Below are positions 1 through 13,081 of a stretch of DNA of 64,000 nucleotides, in pieces; the stretch's first letter is position 1; each line of letters opens with the position of its first letter. The position numbers were made by a program, and so were the translations under genes. This DNA comes from an uncultured Paracoccaceae bacterium. Lineage in GTDB: Bacteria > Pseudomonadota > Alphaproteobacteria > Rhodobacterales > Rhodobacteraceae. The stretch covers positions 1 to 64,000 of the forward strand of contig CALJZN010000029.1 in NCBI GenBank assembly GCA_937983405.1. Direction: 5' to 3'. The notes under the pieces were generated by a model, which was not told where the DNA came from, made no database searches, and was given only the letters and a program-made list of their open reading frames with translations.

Positions 1-362
1 ACCGCCGGCGCCGCCGCCTCGGGCCGCGGGGCAGCGGCAAGGGCGGGCCCCCCGGCTGGCGGCGCGGGCGGCGGCGCGGCCGTGCCGGGCGCGAGGCCCG
101 CGTCGGCAGCCATCGGCGACAGCGGCGGGGGCGCCGCCGCGGTCTCGGCCACGGGTCGGGCGGCTTCGGGCAGGGCGGGCCGGCCCACATCGCCCGGCAG
201 GCCGGTCGCCGCCGTCGGGGCCTCGGGCGCGCCCGCGGGGTCCGGCAGGGTCGCCGGCGGCGCGGGCGGGGGCACCGGCGGCAGGGTCAGCGCCAGCGCC
301 GCCAGCAGCGCCGCGCCCGCCAGCCCGCCCCAAAGCATTCCCGCCGCAAAGCCGCGCGCCAC
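1..362 (-). CDS. N-terminal part of a membrane-anchored Ala/Pro-rich protein (incomplete)
   Basis: The gene runs off the left edge, so only about 120 N-terminal residues are visible. It starts with a GTG at 362 ([13 protein letters not shown]) and continues into one hydrophobic segment (about residues 9-28), followed by a low-complexity Ala/Pro-rich stretch. This reads as a signal anchor plus a periplasmic linker. It is transcribed divergently from trpG. I recall that Rhodobacteraceae often carry a divergent polysaccharide deacetylase gene at this spot, whose N-terminus looks similar, but no catalytic domain is visible here, so that identity is only a guess. The open frame and the anchor are seen directly. 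Confidence 0.5.
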   Translation of the reverse strand, partial: MARGFAAGMLWGGLAGAALLAALALTLPPVPPPAPPATLPDPAGAPEAPTAATGLPGDVGRPALPEAARPVAETAAAPPPLSPMAADAGLAPGTAAPPPAPPAGGPALAAAPRPEAAAPA

Positions 363-474
363 GCCGAACCGCCTTTCGCTGCACCCCGCGGGCCTTGACC
401 CCGCCCGCCGCACCGGCGCATCTATAACGCGGTCCGGGGGCAAGCTTAACCCCTTCCGGCGCGGGGGGCTGGAA

Positions 475-1056
475 ATGCTTCTTCTGATCGACAACTACGA
501 CAGCTTCACCTGGAACCTCGTGCATTACCTCGGCGAGCTCGGCGCCGAGGTGACCGTGCGGCGCAACGATGCGCTGGACGTGCAGGCGGCGATGGCGCTG
601 CGGCCCGCGGCCATCGTGCTCTCTCCCGGGCCCTGCGACCCCGACCGCGCCGGCCTCTGCCTGCCGCTGACCTTGGCGGCGGCGGAAACCGGCATCCCGC
701 TGCTCGGTGTCTGCCTCGGCCACCAGACGATCGGGCAGGCCTTCGGCGGCCGCGTGGTGCGCGCGGCCGAGCCGGTGCACGGCAAGACCAGCGCCATCCA
801 CCATGCCGGCGCGGGCCTGTTCGCCGGCCTGCCCGCGCCCTTCCGTGCCACCCGCTATCACTCGCTGGTGGTCGAGCGCGACACGCTGCCCGCGGCGCTG
901 GAGGTGACGGCCTGGACCGGGGACGGCACCATCATGGGCCTGCGCCACCGCAGCCGGCCGATCGAGGGTGTGCAGTTCCACCCCGAAAGCATCGCCTCCG
1001 AGCACGGGCACGCGCTGCTGCGCAACTTCCTTGACGGGGTGCGCGTGCCGGCATGA
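475..1056 (+). CDS. trpG: Anthranilate synthase component II, glutamine amidotransferase (TrpG)
   Basis: This 193-residue class I glutamine amidotransferase supplies ammonia from glutamine to TrpE for anthranilate synthesis in the cytoplasm. The start [16 protein letters not shown] is the classical TrpG/PabA N-terminus. The catalytic Cys80 lies in GVCLGHQ, and the His169/Glu171 pair lies in FHPES. An open frame extends far upstream, but residue homology begins only at the ATG at 475, so that start is chosen. The stop overlaps the trpD start by four bases (ATGA), indicating translational coupling. trpE is not in the window. A role in folate synthesis (PabA) as well is possible for this family, but the trpD/trpC context favours tryptophan. 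Confidence 0.95.
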   Translation: MLLLIDNYDSFTWNLVHYLGELGAEVTVRRNDALDVQAAMALRPAAIVLSPGPCDPDRAGLCLPLTLAAAETGIPLLGVCLGHQTIGQAFGGRVVRAAEPVHGKTSAIHHAGAGLFAGLPAPFRATRYHSLVVERDTLPAALEVTAWTGDGTIMGLRHRSRPIEGVQFHPESIASEHGHALLRNFLDGVRVPA

Positions 1057-2066
1057 GCGAGGCGCTGAAGCCGCTGATCGCCGCCGCGGCCGAGCGCCCG
1101 CTGACCCGGGCCGAGGCCGAGACGGCCTTTGCCATCCTCTTCGACGGCGAGGCGACGCCGGCGCAGATGGGCGGGCTTCTGATGGCGCTGCGGACGCGGG
1201 GCGAGACGGTGGACGAATACGCCGCCGCCGCGAGTGCGATGCGCGCCCGCTGCCACCGCGTGCACGCGCCGGCGGGCGCCATCGACATTGTCGGCACCGG
1301 CGGCGACGGCAAGGGAACGCTCAACATCTCGACCGCCGCGGCGCTGGTGGTGGCGGGGGCGGGCGTTCCGGTGGCCAAGCACGGCAACCGCAACCTGTCG
1401 TCGAAGTCCGGCGCGGCAGATGCGCTGGCCGAGCTGGGCGTGAACGTCATGGTCGGCCCCGCGACCGTGGAGCGCGCGCTGGCCGAGGCGGGCATCGGCT
1501 TCATGATGGCGCCGATGCATCACCCCGCGATCCGGCACGTCATGTCCACCCGCGCCGAGCTGGGCACGCGGACGATCTTCAACATCCTCGGGCCGCTCAC
1601 CAATCCCGCCGGGGTCCTGCGGCAGCTCTCGGGCGCCTACGCCCTGCATCTGATCCGCCCCATGGCCGAGACCCTGCGCGCGCTCGGCTCCGAGGCGGCC
1701 TGGGTGGTGCACGGCGGCGACGGCACCGACGAGCTCTCGATCGCCGGCGAAAGCCGCGTCGCCGGGCTGGCGGCGGGCGAGATCCGCGAATTCACGCTTC
1801 ACCCCGAAGATGCGGGGCTGCCGGTGCACCCCTTCGAGGCGATCCTCGGCGGCTCGCCCGGCCACAATGCGGCGGCGCTGCGCGCGCTGCTCGACGGCGA
1901 GCGCGGCGCCTACCGCGATGCGGTGCTGCTGAACGCGGCCGCGGCGCTGGTCGTGGCAGGATGTGCCGCGGACCTGACCGAGGGGGTCGAGCGGGCGCGC
2001 GAGAGCCTTGAGTCGGGCCGCGCGCGCGAGACGGTCGCGCGGCTGGCCCGCGCCACGCAGGCGTGA
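1053..2066 (+). CDS. trpD: Anthranilate phosphoribosyltransferase
   Basis: TrpD (337 residues) transfers phosphoribosyl from PRPP to anthranilate, the second committed step of tryptophan synthesis. The glycine-rich PRPP-binding motif [14 protein letters not shown] is present near residue 80, followed by [35 protein letters not shown] near residue 150 forms part of the anthranilate channel. The length is normal for the family. It overlaps trpG at its start and the GTG of ung at its end (GTGA), so trpG, trpD and ung are probably on one transcript. Confidence 0.96.
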   Translation: MSEALKPLIAAAAERPLTRAEAETAFAILFDGEATPAQMGGLLMALRTRGETVDEYAAAASAMRARCHRVHAPAGAIDIVGTGGDGKGTLNISTAAALVVAGAGVPVAKHGNRNLSSKSGAADALAELGVNVMVGPATVERALAEAGIGFMMAPMHHPAIRHVMSTRAELGTRTIFNILGPLTNPAGVLRQLSGAYALHLIRPMAETLRALGSEAAWVVHGGDGTDELSIAGESRVAGLAAGEIREFTLHPEDAGLPVHPFEAILGGSPGHNAAALRALLDGERGAYRDAVLLNAAAALVVAGCAADLTEGVERARESLESGRARETVARLARATQA

Positions 2067-2752
2067 CGGCGCCGGCCTTTCCCGACCCGCCCGCGGGCTG
2101 GGACGACCTGCCCTTCTTCGCCGCCGACTGGGCGGCGCTGAAGGCCCGCCTCGCCGCCGAAACCCGGCCCTGGCAGCCGCCGCCGGCGGCACTGTTGCGC
2201 GCGCTCGAGCTGACGCCGCCCCACCAGGTGCGGGTGGTGATTCTGGGCCAGGACCCCTACCACCAGCCGGGCCGGGCGACGGGGCTGGCCTTCGGCTATC
2301 CGCCCGGGGTCGCGCCCGACCGATCCCTGCGCAACATCTTCAGGGAGTTGCGGGACGATCTGGGTATCCTGCGCGAGGATGGGGACCTCGCCGACTGGGC
2401 CGCGCAGGGCGTCTTGCTGCTCAACACCGTGCTCAGCGTCCCGGTCGGCCCCGGCATGGCCGGCGGTCATGCCCGGCTGGGCTGGCAGCGGCTTGCCGCG
2501 CAGGTGCTCGGGCGCGTCGCGGCAGGGCCGCCCTGCGCCTTCCTGCTCTGGGGGCGCCAGGCGCAGGCCGCCGCGCCGCCGGCGCTGGCGGGGCGCGGGC
2601 ATCTGGTGGTCGCCTCGGGCCACCCCTCGCCGCTGTCGCAGGCGCGCTTCCTCGGCACGCGCCCGTTCAGCCGGGTGAACGCCTGGCTTGCGGCGCGCGG
2701 CGCGGCGCCGATCCGCTGGGGCCCGCTTCCCATCGCGGCCGACGCAGGCTAG
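2063..2752 (+). CDS. ung: Uracil-DNA glycosylase, family 1
   Basis: This 229-residue enzyme excises uracil from DNA to start base excision repair. All family 1 signatures are present: the water-activating loop GQDPYHQPG near residue 63, LLLN near residue 115, and the HPSPLS minor-groove loop with its His near residue 187. The start is a GTG at 2063 overlapping the trpD stop, which leaves no room for an independent promoter close by. It sits between trpD and trpC, an unusual place for a repair gene, so it is probably transcribed with the trp genes. No LexA-type GAAC repeat was noticed directly upstream. Confidence 0.95.
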   Translation: MTAPAFPDPPAGWDDLPFFAADWAALKARLAAETRPWQPPPAALLRALELTPPHQVRVVILGQDPYHQPGRATGLAFGYPPGVAPDRSLRNIFRELRDDLGILREDGDLADWAAQGVLLLNTVLSVPVGPGMAGGHARLGWQRLAAQVLGRVAAGPPCAFLLWGRQAQAAAPPALAGRGHLVVASGHPSPLSQARFLGTRPFSRVNAWLAARGAAPIRWGPLPIAADAG

Positions 2753-2761
2753 GAAGACAGC

Positions 2762-3574
2762 ATGAGCGACATCCTCGACCGCATCCGCGCCTACACGCTG
2801 GCCGAGATCGCCGCCGCCAGGGCCGCACGCCCGGCGGGCGAGATCGAGGCCGAGGCGCGGCAGGCCCCGCCCCCGCGCGGCTTTGCCGCAGCGCTCCAGC
2901 GGGCCGCCGCCGCCGGCTACGGCCTGATCGCCGAGATCAAAAGGGCCAGCCCGTCCCGCGGCCTGATCCGGGGCGATTTCGACCCGCCCGCGCTGGCGCG
3001 CGCCTATGCCGAGGGCGGGGCCACCTGCCTGTCGGTCCTCACCGACGCCCCGTCGTTCCAGGGGGCGCCCGCGCATCTGGCCGCGGCCCGGGCGGCCTGC
3101 AGCCTGCCCGTGCTGCGCAAGGATTTCCTTTTCGACCCCTGGCAGGCGGCCGAGTCGCGGGCGATGGGGGCCGATGCCGTGCTTGTCATCATGGCCGCCG
3201 TCTCGGACATTCAGGCGGCCGAGATCGAGGCCGCGGCGACGGCCCTCGGCATGGACGTGCTGATCGAGGTGCACGACCGCGCCGAGCTCGACCGCGCGGC
3301 CCTGCTCAGCTCGCGCCTGATCGGCATCAACAACCGCGACCTCAGGACCTTCGAGGTCGATCTTGAGGTGTCGCGCAAACTGGCGCGCCATGTGCCCGAA
3401 GGCCGGCTGATCGTGGCCGAGAGCGGGCTGTCCGCGCCCGAGGACCTCGCCGACCTCGCCCGGTTCGGCGCGCGCTGCTTCCTGATCGGGGAAAGCCTGA
3501 TGCGCGCCGCCGATGTGGCGGCGGCGACCCGGGCGCTGCTGGCGCGACCGCTCCGCAGCCAGGGGGGGCTCTGA
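2762..3574 (+). CDS. trpC: Indole-3-glycerol phosphate synthase
   Basis: TrpC (270 residues) is a TIM-barrel enzyme that closes the indole ring of CdRP to make indole-3-glycerol phosphate. Hallmarks are [12 protein letters not shown] near residue 60 with the catalytic Lys, VLRKDF near residue 118, and GINNRDL and ESG toward the C-terminus. It is a stand-alone TrpC, without the TrpF fusion seen in enterics. It begins 9 bases after ung, and its stop shares one base with the moaC start, so the trp genes run directly into the molybdopterin genes. Confidence 0.96.
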   Translation: MSDILDRIRAYTLAEIAAARAARPAGEIEAEARQAPPPRGFAAALQRAAAAGYGLIAEIKRASPSRGLIRGDFDPPALARAYAEGGATCLSVLTDAPSFQGAPAHLAAARAACSLPVLRKDFLFDPWQAAESRAMGADAVLVIMAAVSDIQAAEIEAAATALGMDVLIEVHDRAELDRAALLSSRLIGINNRDLRTFEVDLEVSRKLARHVPEGRLIVAESGLSAPEDLADLARFGARCFLIGESLMRAADVAAATRALLARPLRSQGGL

Positions 3575-4050
3575 TGGCGCTGACGCATTTCGACGCCGAC
3601 GGCCATGCGCATATGGTCGATGTCACCGACAAGCCGGTGACCGACCGCATCGCCACCGCCGAGGGCTGCATCGCGATGCGCCCCGAGACGCTGGCGCTGA
3701 TCCGGTCGGGCCGGGCCGAGAAGGGCGACGTGCTGGGTGTCGCGCGGCTGGCGGGGATCATGGCGGCGAAGCGCACCGCCGAGCTCATCCCGCTCTGCCA
3801 TCCGCTGCCGATCTCGCGCGTCGCGGTCGATCTGGTGGCGGACGAGGGGCTGCCCGGCCTCAGGATTGCCGCGACGGTCCGCACAACCGGCAGGACCGGG
3901 GTGGAAATGGAAGCCCTGACAGCGGTTTCCGCCGCGGCCCTCACGGTGTATGACATGGTGAAGGCGGTCGATCGGGGGATGACGATCACCGGCATCCGGC
4001 TGCTGCTGAAGGACGGCGGCGCCTCGGGCCGGTTCGAGGCCGGCGCATGA
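3574..4050 (+). CDS. moaC: Cyclic pyranopterin monophosphate synthase
   Basis: MoaC (158 residues) works with MoaA in the first step of molybdenum-cofactor synthesis, making cyclic pyranopterin monophosphate from the 3',8-cyclo-GTP intermediate. Seen in the sequence: [12 protein letters not shown] near the N-terminus, LCHPLPIS near residue 73, and [20 protein letters not shown] followed by KAVDRGM, which carries the catalytic Asp/Lys region. The length is typical. The start overlaps the trpC stop by one base and the end overlaps moeA by four bases. Confidence 0.96.
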   Translation: MALTHFDADGHAHMVDVTDKPVTDRIATAEGCIAMRPETLALIRSGRAEKGDVLGVARLAGIMAAKRTAELIPLCHPLPISRVAVDLVADEGLPGLRIAATVRTTGRTGVEMEALTAVSAAALTVYDMVKAVDRGMTITGIRLLLKDGGASGRFEAGA

Positions 4051-5231
4051 TTCCGGTCGCCGAGGCGCTGGCGCGGGTGCTGGCGCTGGCCGCGCCGCTG
4101 CCGGGCGAGCGGGTGGCGCTGCGCGAGGCCGCGGGGCGGGTGCTGGCCGAGGACGCGGTGGCGCTGCGCGACCAGCCGCCCTTCGATGCCGCGGCGATGG
4201 ACGGCTATGCTCTGCGGGCGGCTGATGCCGCGGCGGGGGCACGGCTGCGCCTTGCCGGAACGGCGCAGGCCGGGCGGGGCTGGCGCGGGCGGCTGGCCCC
4301 GGGCGAGGCGGTGCGCATCTTCACCGGCGCGCCGATGCCCGAGGGCGCCGACTGCGTGGCGATCCAGGAGAACGCGACCGCGGCGGACGGCCATGTGACC
4401 CTTGCCGAGGGCGTGGCGGCCGGGGCGAACCTGCGCCGCCGGGGGGGCGACTTCGGCGCGGGGGCACGGCTGGCGGCGCCGCGCCGCCTGCGCCCGGCCG
4501 ACCTGGCGCTGCTGGCCGCCATGGGCGTGGCGGCGCCCGTCGTCGCGCGCCGCCCGACGGTTGCCTTCATTCCCACCGGCGACGAGATCGTGCTGCCCGG
4601 CGAGGCGGCGGGCCCTGAGCAGATCTACGCCTCGAACCAGTTCGCCCTCGCAGCGATGGCCGAGGCCGAGGGCGCCCGCAGCCGGCTCTTGCCGGTGGCG
4701 CGCGACGAGGCGGACGCGCTCGACCGCCTGCTGGACATGGCCGAGGGTGCCGATGTGGTGGTGACGATCGGCGGTGCCTCGGTCGGCGACCACGACCTCG
4801 TCGGGCGGGTCGCGGGCGCGCGCGGGCTAGAGCTTGCCTTCTACAAGGTGGCGATGCGCCCGGGAAAGCCGCTGATGGCCGGGCGGCTGGGCGGCGCGGT
4901 CCTGCTCGGGCTGCCGGGCAATCCGGTGTCGGCGATCGTCTGCGGCCATCTCTTCCTGCTGCCGCTTCTGCGCGCGATGCAGGGCCTGCCCGATCCGGCG
5001 CCGCAGCCGCGCGCCGCGCTTCTGGCCGGCGACCTGCCGGCCAACGGGCCGCGGGCGCAGTACATGCGCGCCCGGCTGATCCCCGGCGACGGCCTGCCGC
5101 GGATCGCCCCCTTCGCTTCGCAGGACAGCGCGCTGCTCGGGATTCTCACGCAGGCCGACGCGCTGCTGATCCGCCCGGCCGGAGCGCCGCCCGCCACGGC
5201 CGGGGACCGCGCCGCCTATCTGCCCCTCTGA
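4047..5231 (+). CDS. moeA: Molybdopterin molybdenumtransferase (MoeA)
   Basis: MoeA (394 residues) inserts molybdate into adenylylated molybdopterin. Signatures include [13 protein letters not shown] near residue 45, [12 protein letters not shown] near residue 92, [10 protein letters not shown] near residue 176, GGASVGDHD near residue 245 and LPGNPVSA near residue 290. A C-terminal MoeA domain IV follows. It overlaps moaC by ATGA, so the two are coupled. The gene ends 91 bases before lexA, which has its own promoter. Confidence 0.95.
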   Translation: MIPVAEALARVLALAAPLPGERVALREAAGRVLAEDAVALRDQPPFDAAAMDGYALRAADAAAGARLRLAGTAQAGRGWRGRLAPGEAVRIFTGAPMPEGADCVAIQENATAADGHVTLAEGVAAGANLRRRGGDFGAGARLAAPRRLRPADLALLAAMGVAAPVVARRPTVAFIPTGDEIVLPGEAAGPEQIYASNQFALAAMAEAEGARSRLLPVARDEADALDRLLDMAEGADVVVTIGGASVGDHDLVGRVAGARGLELAFYKVAMRPGKPLMAGRLGGAVLLGLPGNPVSAIVCGHLFLLPLLRAMQGLPDPAPQPRAALLAGDLPANGPRAQYMRARLIPGDGLPRIAPFASQDSALLGILTQADALLIRPAGAPPATAGDRAAYLPL

Positions 5232-5251
5232 TCGGCAGAGCCGCGAAGGCG

Positions 5252-5280
5252 TTGACACAAAAGGGGAACGATGGTAGAAC
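5252..5280 (+). promoter_or_regulatory. lexA promoter (TTGACA-N17-TAGAAC)
   Basis: A perfect -35 hexamer TTGACA (5252-5257) is followed by a 17-base spacer and the -10-like TAGAAC (5275-5280). The -10 overlaps the LexA operator repeats, as expected for an autorepressed lexA promoter. The spacing and overlap are read directly; promoter use is inferred. Confidence 0.75.
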
Positions 5281-5291
5281 GCGGGCCGAAC
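5266..5291 (+). promoter_or_regulatory. LexA (SOS) operator: three GAAC repeats with 11-base period
   Basis: GAAC occurs at 5266-5269, 5277-5280 and 5288-5291, each pair separated by exactly seven bases. GAAC-N7-GAAC (GTTC-N7-GTTC on the other strand) is the known alphaproteobacterial LexA box. Here the array has three half-sites instead of two, which gives two overlapping boxes. It overlaps the -10 element and lies 31 bases upstream of the lexA start codon, consistent with autoregulation. Confidence 0.85.
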
Positions 5292-5322
5292 CCAATCGAT
5301 GGCCCGGGTCGGAGGCGACGCC

Positions 5323-6036
5323 ATGCTCACCCGCAAGCAACTGGAACTGCTGGAGTTCATCCACCGGCGGATGCAGCGTGACGGAGTGCCCCCCTCGTTC
5401 GACGAAATGAAGGATGCACTCGACCTGCGCTCGAAGTCGGGCATCCACCGGCTGATCACGGCGCTCGAGGAGCGCGGCTTCATCCGCCGCCTTGCCCACC
5501 GCGCCCGGGCGATCGAGGTCATCCGCCTGCCCGAGGCGATGGAGCGCGGGGGGGAGCGCGGGGGCACCGCGCGCGAGGCCTTCACCCCGCGCGTGGTCGA
5601 GGGCGATCGCGCCGGCCAGCCGCGGGCGGCCCGTCCGGTGACGGCGGCCGGGGTCACCGAGCTGCCGGTGATGGGCCGCATCGCCGCCGGCACGCCGATC
5701 GAGGCACTGAGCGAGGTCTCGCACCATGTCTCGGTGCCCGAGGGGATGCTCGCGGGGCGCGGGCAGCACTACGCGCTCGAGGTGCGGGGCGATTCGATGA
5801 TCGAGGCCGGGATCAACGACGGCGACATCGTGGTGATCCGCGCGCAGTCCACCGCCGAGAACGGCGACATCGTCGTGGCCCTCGTCGAGGGGCAGGAGGC
5901 GACGCTCAAGCGCTTCCGCCGCCGCGGCGGGATGATCGCGCTCGAGGCCGCGAATGCGGCCTACGAGACGCGGCTTCTGCGCGACGACCAGGTCAAGGTG
6001 CAGGGCCGCCTCGTCGGGCTGATCCGCAGCTATTGA
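5323..6036 (+). CDS. lexA: SOS transcriptional repressor LexA
   Basis: LexA (237 residues) represses SOS genes and is [11 protein letters not shown] by RecA-stimulated self-cleavage. The N-terminal winged helix ([17 protein letters not shown], then [18 protein letters not shown]) binds DNA. The cleavage site is Ala122-Gly123 in [11 protein letters not shown]. The Ser158 (GDSMIEAG) and Lys196 (ATLKRF) catalytic dyad is intact. An in-frame ATG lies at 5299, but the ATG at 5323 has a GGAGG ribosome site at the right distance and matches the family N-terminus. The 3' end overlaps the convergent comEC frame by 44 bases. Confidence 0.95.
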   Translation: MLTRKQLELLEFIHRRMQRDGVPPSFDEMKDALDLRSKSGIHRLITALEERGFIRRLAHRARAIEVIRLPEAMERGGERGGTAREAFTPRVVEGDRAGQPRAARPVTAAGVTELPVMGRIAAGTPIEALSEVSHHVSVPEGMLAGRGQHYALEVRGDSMIEAGINDGDIVVIRAQSTAENGDIVVALVEGQEATLKRFRRRGGMIALEAANAAYETRLLRDDQVKVQGRLVGLIRSY

Positions 6037-8272
6037 CACCCCGGGGCGGCACCTGCCGCGGCGGTGGGCGCCGCCCCGCCTGCGGTCGCCGGCACAAGGC
6101 CTGCCGGGTGTCCGCCCCTTCCCCGTCGCTCCGCCCCGGCCGGGCCCCGCGGCGCGGCCGGCGCGGCGGGCGCAGGGCGGGATCGGTCCAGGGCCGGCGC
6201 CCCGCCTCGTCCGAGGCGCTGCGCTGCACCAGGCCGCCGGGCGCGGTGTCGAACGCCAGCGCGCCGGTGCGGCCAAGGCTCGTGGCGTCCACCAGCCGGC
6301 AGGCCGGCGCCGTGCCCCGCGGCGCCCGCGCGCCCAGAATGACGAGACGGCCCGGCCGGCAGGCCTCTGCCAGCCGTTGGGACGCCCCCCTGCCGGTCAG
6401 GTGCCAGACCTCGGTGCCCCCGAGGTCGAAGCGGTCGGTCCGGCCCCGGGCCACCGCCGCAGCCGGCGTGGCGCCGTCGCCGTCCGCCTGGAGCCAGCTG
6501 CGGGCCACGAAGCCCTCGCCGCTCGCCTTCGACAGCACCCTGCCGTCGGCCGACATCACGCCGACGAGCGTGCCGGTCGAAGCGACAAGAAGCGCGGGGC
6601 GCTGGGCCGTCGCCCACAGCGCCAGCGCCGCCGCGACCGCTGCCGCGCCCGCAAGCCGCGCGCGTCCGGGCCAGAGCAGCAGCCACAACGCCCCGAGCGC
6701 CATCAGCGGCAGCACCGCCGCCGGCGGCCGCGGCACATGCGTGACCGCGCCCTCGAGCCCCGCCACCCAGGCCGCCACGGTCAGGATCCACCGCGTGCCG
6801 AACTCCATCGCCGCAAGCGGCAGCCCGGCGAGGCCGAAGGGGGCGAGCACCGCCGCCACCACCGCGCCGGGAATGACGAGGGTGCCCATCATCGGCACCG
6901 CCAGCACATTGGCCAGAAGCCCGTAGTCGGCCAGACGGCCGAAATGCGCCGCGGCGATGGGCGCGGTTGCCGCGCCCGCCACCGCCGAGGACAGCACCAG
7001 CGCCCCCGCCGCCGCCAGCAGGCGCGGCGGACGGCGGCGCGCGGCCCGCAGCTCGGTGAGCGCGGTGAAGGCCGCCACCAGCGCCGCGGTGGCGGCGAAG
7101 GACATCTGGAACCCGGCCGACAGCAGCGCCTCTGGCCGCCACAGCAGAACCAGCCCCGCCGCCACCGCGACCGAGCGCAGCGAGATCGCCCGCCGGTCGG
7201 CCAGCACCGCGACCAGCATCACCGCCACCATGACGAAGGCGCGTTCGGTCGCGACGTTGCCGCCCGACAGCGCGAGATAGAAGGCCGCCGCCGCCAGCGC
7301 CACGGCGGCCGCGATCTTCTTGGCCGGCAGCCGCAGCGCCAGCGGCGGCACCAGCGCGAGGGCGAGGCGGACCGCGGCAAAGACAAACCCCGTCAGAAGC
7401 CCCATGTGCAGCCCCGAGATCGCAAGCAGATGGGCCAGGTTTGACGCGCGCAGGTGCTCGAGCGTCCGTCGCCCGATGCCCGAGCGGTCGCCGGTGAGCA
7501 CCGCCGCGGCGAAGGCCCCCGCCTCGCCCGGCACCGCCCGCTGCACCGCGGCCGAGATCGCCACGCGCAGCCGCGGCACCGCCAGCGCCGATCTTTGCGC
7601 GGGCGCGGGCTCGAGCAGCAGGACCGGGCTGCGCGTGTAGCCCACCGCCCCCAGCCGCTCGAACCACGCATGGCGGCGAAAGTCGAAGCCGCCGGGCTCG
7701 GCCGGCCCCTCGGGCGGGGCGAGATGGCCGGTCAGGATCACGGTCATGCCCGGCTCGGGCGAAAGGTGGTCGCCCGCGCCGCCGTGAAGGGCAACGCGGA
7801 TGCGCTGCGGCGTCGCCTCGGGCGCGATCCCCTCCAGCACGACCCGGTCCAGCGTGATCCGCGGGGCATCGGACAGCGAGCGGTCGAGCGCCACGATCCG
7901 CCCCTCGATCGCGCCGTAGAAGCGGGCCTCGAGCACCGGAGCGGCGACGAGATGGCTGCGCAGCACGGCCAGCACCAGCCCGGCGGCCACGAGGCCCGCG
8001 GCCACGGCCGGCGGCTGCAGCCGTTCGGGCCCGCGGAGCCCTAGGGCTAGGAGCACCGCCGCCAGACCGCCGACCGCCGCCGCCACCGCCGGCGGCGGTT
8101 CGACCGGCAGCGCGAAATAAAGGCCGATGCCGATCGCCAGGCAGACCGGGACGAAGCCGAACAGCTGCCCGCGCGCCGCCGCGAGCGCGTCGAGCGGCGC
8201 GGCAAGCACCGCGCCCAGGCGCCGCGCGCCGGCACCGGCCGTGGGGCCTGCTGGCGTGATCGTGTCTGCCAC
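5993..8272 (-). CDS. comEC: ComEC/Rec2-family competence membrane protein
   Basis: ComEC forms the inner-membrane channel for single-stranded DNA during natural transformation. The 759-residue frame starts with a GTG at 8272. It has an N-terminal pair of membrane helices, a soluble DUF4131-type segment, and the Competence domain with [19 protein letters not shown] and [12 protein letters not shown] near residue 285, followed by many hydrophobic helices to about residue 560. The C-terminal soluble part is short, and the metallo-beta-lactamase metal motif (HxHxDH) is not seen, as in many alphaproteobacterial versions. The last 60 or so residues are Arg/Pro/Gly-rich and look like readthrough past an ancestral stop into the lexA 3' end. 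Whether this strain is transformable cannot be told from the window. Confidence 0.88.
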   Translation of the reverse strand: MADTITPAGPTAGAGARRLGAVLAAPLDALAAARGQLFGFVPVCLAIGIGLYFALPVEPPPAVAAAVGGLAAVLLALGLRGPERLQPPAVAAGLVAAGLVLAVLRSHLVAAPVLEARFYGAIEGRIVALDRSLSDAPRITLDRVVLEGIAPEATPQRIRVALHGGAGDHLSPEPGMTVILTGHLAPPEGPAEPGGFDFRRHAWFERLGAVGYTRSPVLLLEPAPAQRSALAVPRLRVAISAAVQRAVPGEAGAFAAAVLTGDRSGIGRRTLEHLRASNLAHLLAISGLHMGLLTGFVFAAVRLALALVPPLALRLPAKKIAAAVALAAAAFYLALSGGNVATERAFVMVAVMLVAVLADRRAISLRSVAVAAGLVLLWRPEALLSAGFQMSFAATAALVAAFTALTELRAARRRPPRLLAAAGALVLSSAVAGAATAPIAAAHFGRLADYGLLANVLAVPMMGTLVIPGAVVAAVLAPFGLAGLPLAAMEFGTRWILTVAAWVAGLEGAVTHVPRPPAAVLPLMALGALWLLLWPGRARLAGAAAVAAALALWATAQRPALLVASTGTLVGVMSADGRVLSKASGEGFVARSWLQADGDGATPAAAVARGRTDRFDLGGTEVWHLTGRGASQRLAEACRPGRLVILGARAPRGTAPACRLVDATSLGRTGALAFDTAPGGLVQRSASDEAGRRPWTDPALRPPRRPRRGARPGRSDGEGADTRQALCRRPQAGRRPPPRQVPPRGVNSCGSARRGGPAP

Positions 8273-8397
8273 CCTTGCCCCTGCCCCGCCGATTGCCTAG
8301 ACCGGTACGACGCTAGCGCCCGCATGGTTGCCGAAAGGTTAATCGCGGCGTTCCGCCCGGGCCCCCTCTGCCCGGAGCCCGTTCAGGACTGCTGCCG

Positions 8398-9831
8398 ATG
8401 TCCGCTGCCACGTCCGACCCTTCGACCGGCGCCTCGCCCGCGGTGGTGACGCGCTTTGCCCCCTCGCCGACGGGCTATCTGCACATCGGCGGTGCGCGCA
8501 CGGCGTTGTTCAACTGGCTCTACGCCCGCGGCCGCGGCGGGAAGTTCCTGCTGCGCATCGAGGACACCGACCGCGCGCGCTCGACCCCCGAGGCCACGGC
8601 GGCGATCCTGCGCGGGCTTGCCTGGCTGGGCCTCGACTGGGATGGCGAGCCGGTCAGCCAGTTCGCCCGCGCCTCGCGCCACGCCGAGGTCGCCCGCGCG
8701 ATGCTGGCCCGGGGCGCCGCCTACAAATGCTTCTCGCCCCCCGAGGAGATCGAGGCCTTCCGCGCGGCGGCGCGGGCCGAGGGCCGCTCGACCCTGTTCC
8801 TCAGCCCCTGGCGCGAGGCCGACCCCGCGACGCACCCCGACGCCCCCTTCGCCATCCGCCTGAAGGCGCCGCGCACGGGGCAGACGGTGATCGAGGATGC
8901 GGTGCAGGGCCGGGTGGTGTGGCAGAACGCCGAGCTCGACGACATGGTGCTGCTGCGCTCGGACGGCACGCCCACCTACATGCATGCGGTGGTGGTGGAC
9001 GACCACGACATGGGCGTGACCCACATCATCCGCGGCGACGACCATCTGACGAACGCCGCCCGCCAGGCCCAGATCTATGCGGCAATGGGCTGGCCGCTTC
9101 CGGTGTTCGCGCATATCCCGCTGATCCACGGCCCCGACGGCAAGAAGCTGAGCAAGCGGCACGGCGCCGTGGGGCTCGAGGAATATCAGAAGATGGGCTA
9201 TCCCGCCGCCGGCCTGCGCAACTACCTCGCGCGGCTGGGCTGGAGCCACGGCGATGCCGAGGTGTTCTCGGACGCCGAGGCGAAGGCGTGGTTCGACCTC
9301 TCGGGCATCGGCCGGGCGCCCGCGCGGCTCGACCTCAGGAAGCTTGAATATGTCTGCGGCCGGCAGATCGCGCTGGCGGAGGATGGTGCGCTGCTCGGCG
9401 AGATCGAGGCCTTCCTTGCGGCGACGGCGCAGCCGCCCCTGACGGCCGCGCAGCGCGACGCCCTGCTGCGGGCGCTGCACCTGTGCAAAGAGCGTGCCAG
9501 GACCCTTCCGCAAGTGCTCGAGATGGCGCAGTTCGCGCTGGCCTCCCGCCCGATCGTGCCCGAGCCCAGGGCGGCCGCCGCGCTGGACGATGTATCCCGT
9601 GGTATACTGCGAGAATTGACGCCGCACCTGCAAAATGCTAGCTGGACCCGGGAGGCGCTCGAGGCCGCGGCGGCGCAGGTGGCCGAGGGGCGGGGCATGG
9701 CCCTTGGCCGGCTTGCGGCGTCGCTGCGTGCCGCCCTTGCGGGCCGCTCGGTCAGCCCGAGCGTGTTCGACATGATGCTGGTTCTCGGCCGCGCGGAGAC
9801 GCTGGCGCGGATCGGCGATGCGGCCGGGTGA
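8398..9831 (+). CDS. gltX: Glutamate--tRNA ligase
   Basis: GltX (477 residues) charges tRNA-Glu. The class I signatures are clear: [17 protein letters not shown] (the HIGH region) near residue 20-36, [11 protein letters not shown] near residue 58, GDDHLTN near residue 213, and KLSKRHG (the KMSKS loop) near residue 250. The C-terminal anticodon-binding region is of normal size. The ATG at 8398 is chosen because [14 protein letters not shown] leads straight into the family core. It is divergent from comEC and followed by gltA on the same strand after 78 bases. Confidence 0.96.
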   Translation: MSAATSDPSTGASPAVVTRFAPSPTGYLHIGGARTALFNWLYARGRGGKFLLRIEDTDRARSTPEATAAILRGLAWLGLDWDGEPVSQFARASRHAEVARAMLARGAAYKCFSPPEEIEAFRAAARAEGRSTLFLSPWREADPATHPDAPFAIRLKAPRTGQTVIEDAVQGRVVWQNAELDDMVLLRSDGTPTYMHAVVVDDHDMGVTHIIRGDDHLTNAARQAQIYAAMGWPLPVFAHIPLIHGPDGKKLSKRHGAVGLEEYQKMGYPAAGLRNYLARLGWSHGDAEVFSDAEAKAWFDLSGIGRAPARLDLRKLEYVCGRQIALAEDGALLGEIEAFLAATAQPPLTAAQRDALLRALHLCKERARTLPQVLEMAQFALASRPIVPEPRAAAALDDVSRGILRELTPHLQNASWTREALEAAAAQVAEGRGMALGRLAASLRAALAGRSVSPSVFDMMLVLGRAETLARIGDAAG

Positions 9832-9909
9832 GGGCGCGTCGGCGCCCGCCCCCGGACCAAGGGGATAACGCCCGGCGGGCTTCGCGCGGGCCGCAGGAGA
9901 GGGACGACC

Positions 9910-11208
<1,299 letters not shown>

Positions 11209-11212
11209 GGGG

Positions 11213-13027
<1,815 letters not shown>

Positions 13028-13081
13028 GCCCGGGGGGCTACAAGCCGGCGCGCGGGGCGTCAAGCGCTGCGGTTGCCGCGC

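Noticed and set aside
82-474. N-terminal extension of TrpG by 131 residues from an upstream start
   Set aside because: The extension is Ala/Gly/Pro-rich, antisense to the membrane-anchored gene at the left edge, and TrpG homology begins exactly at 475.
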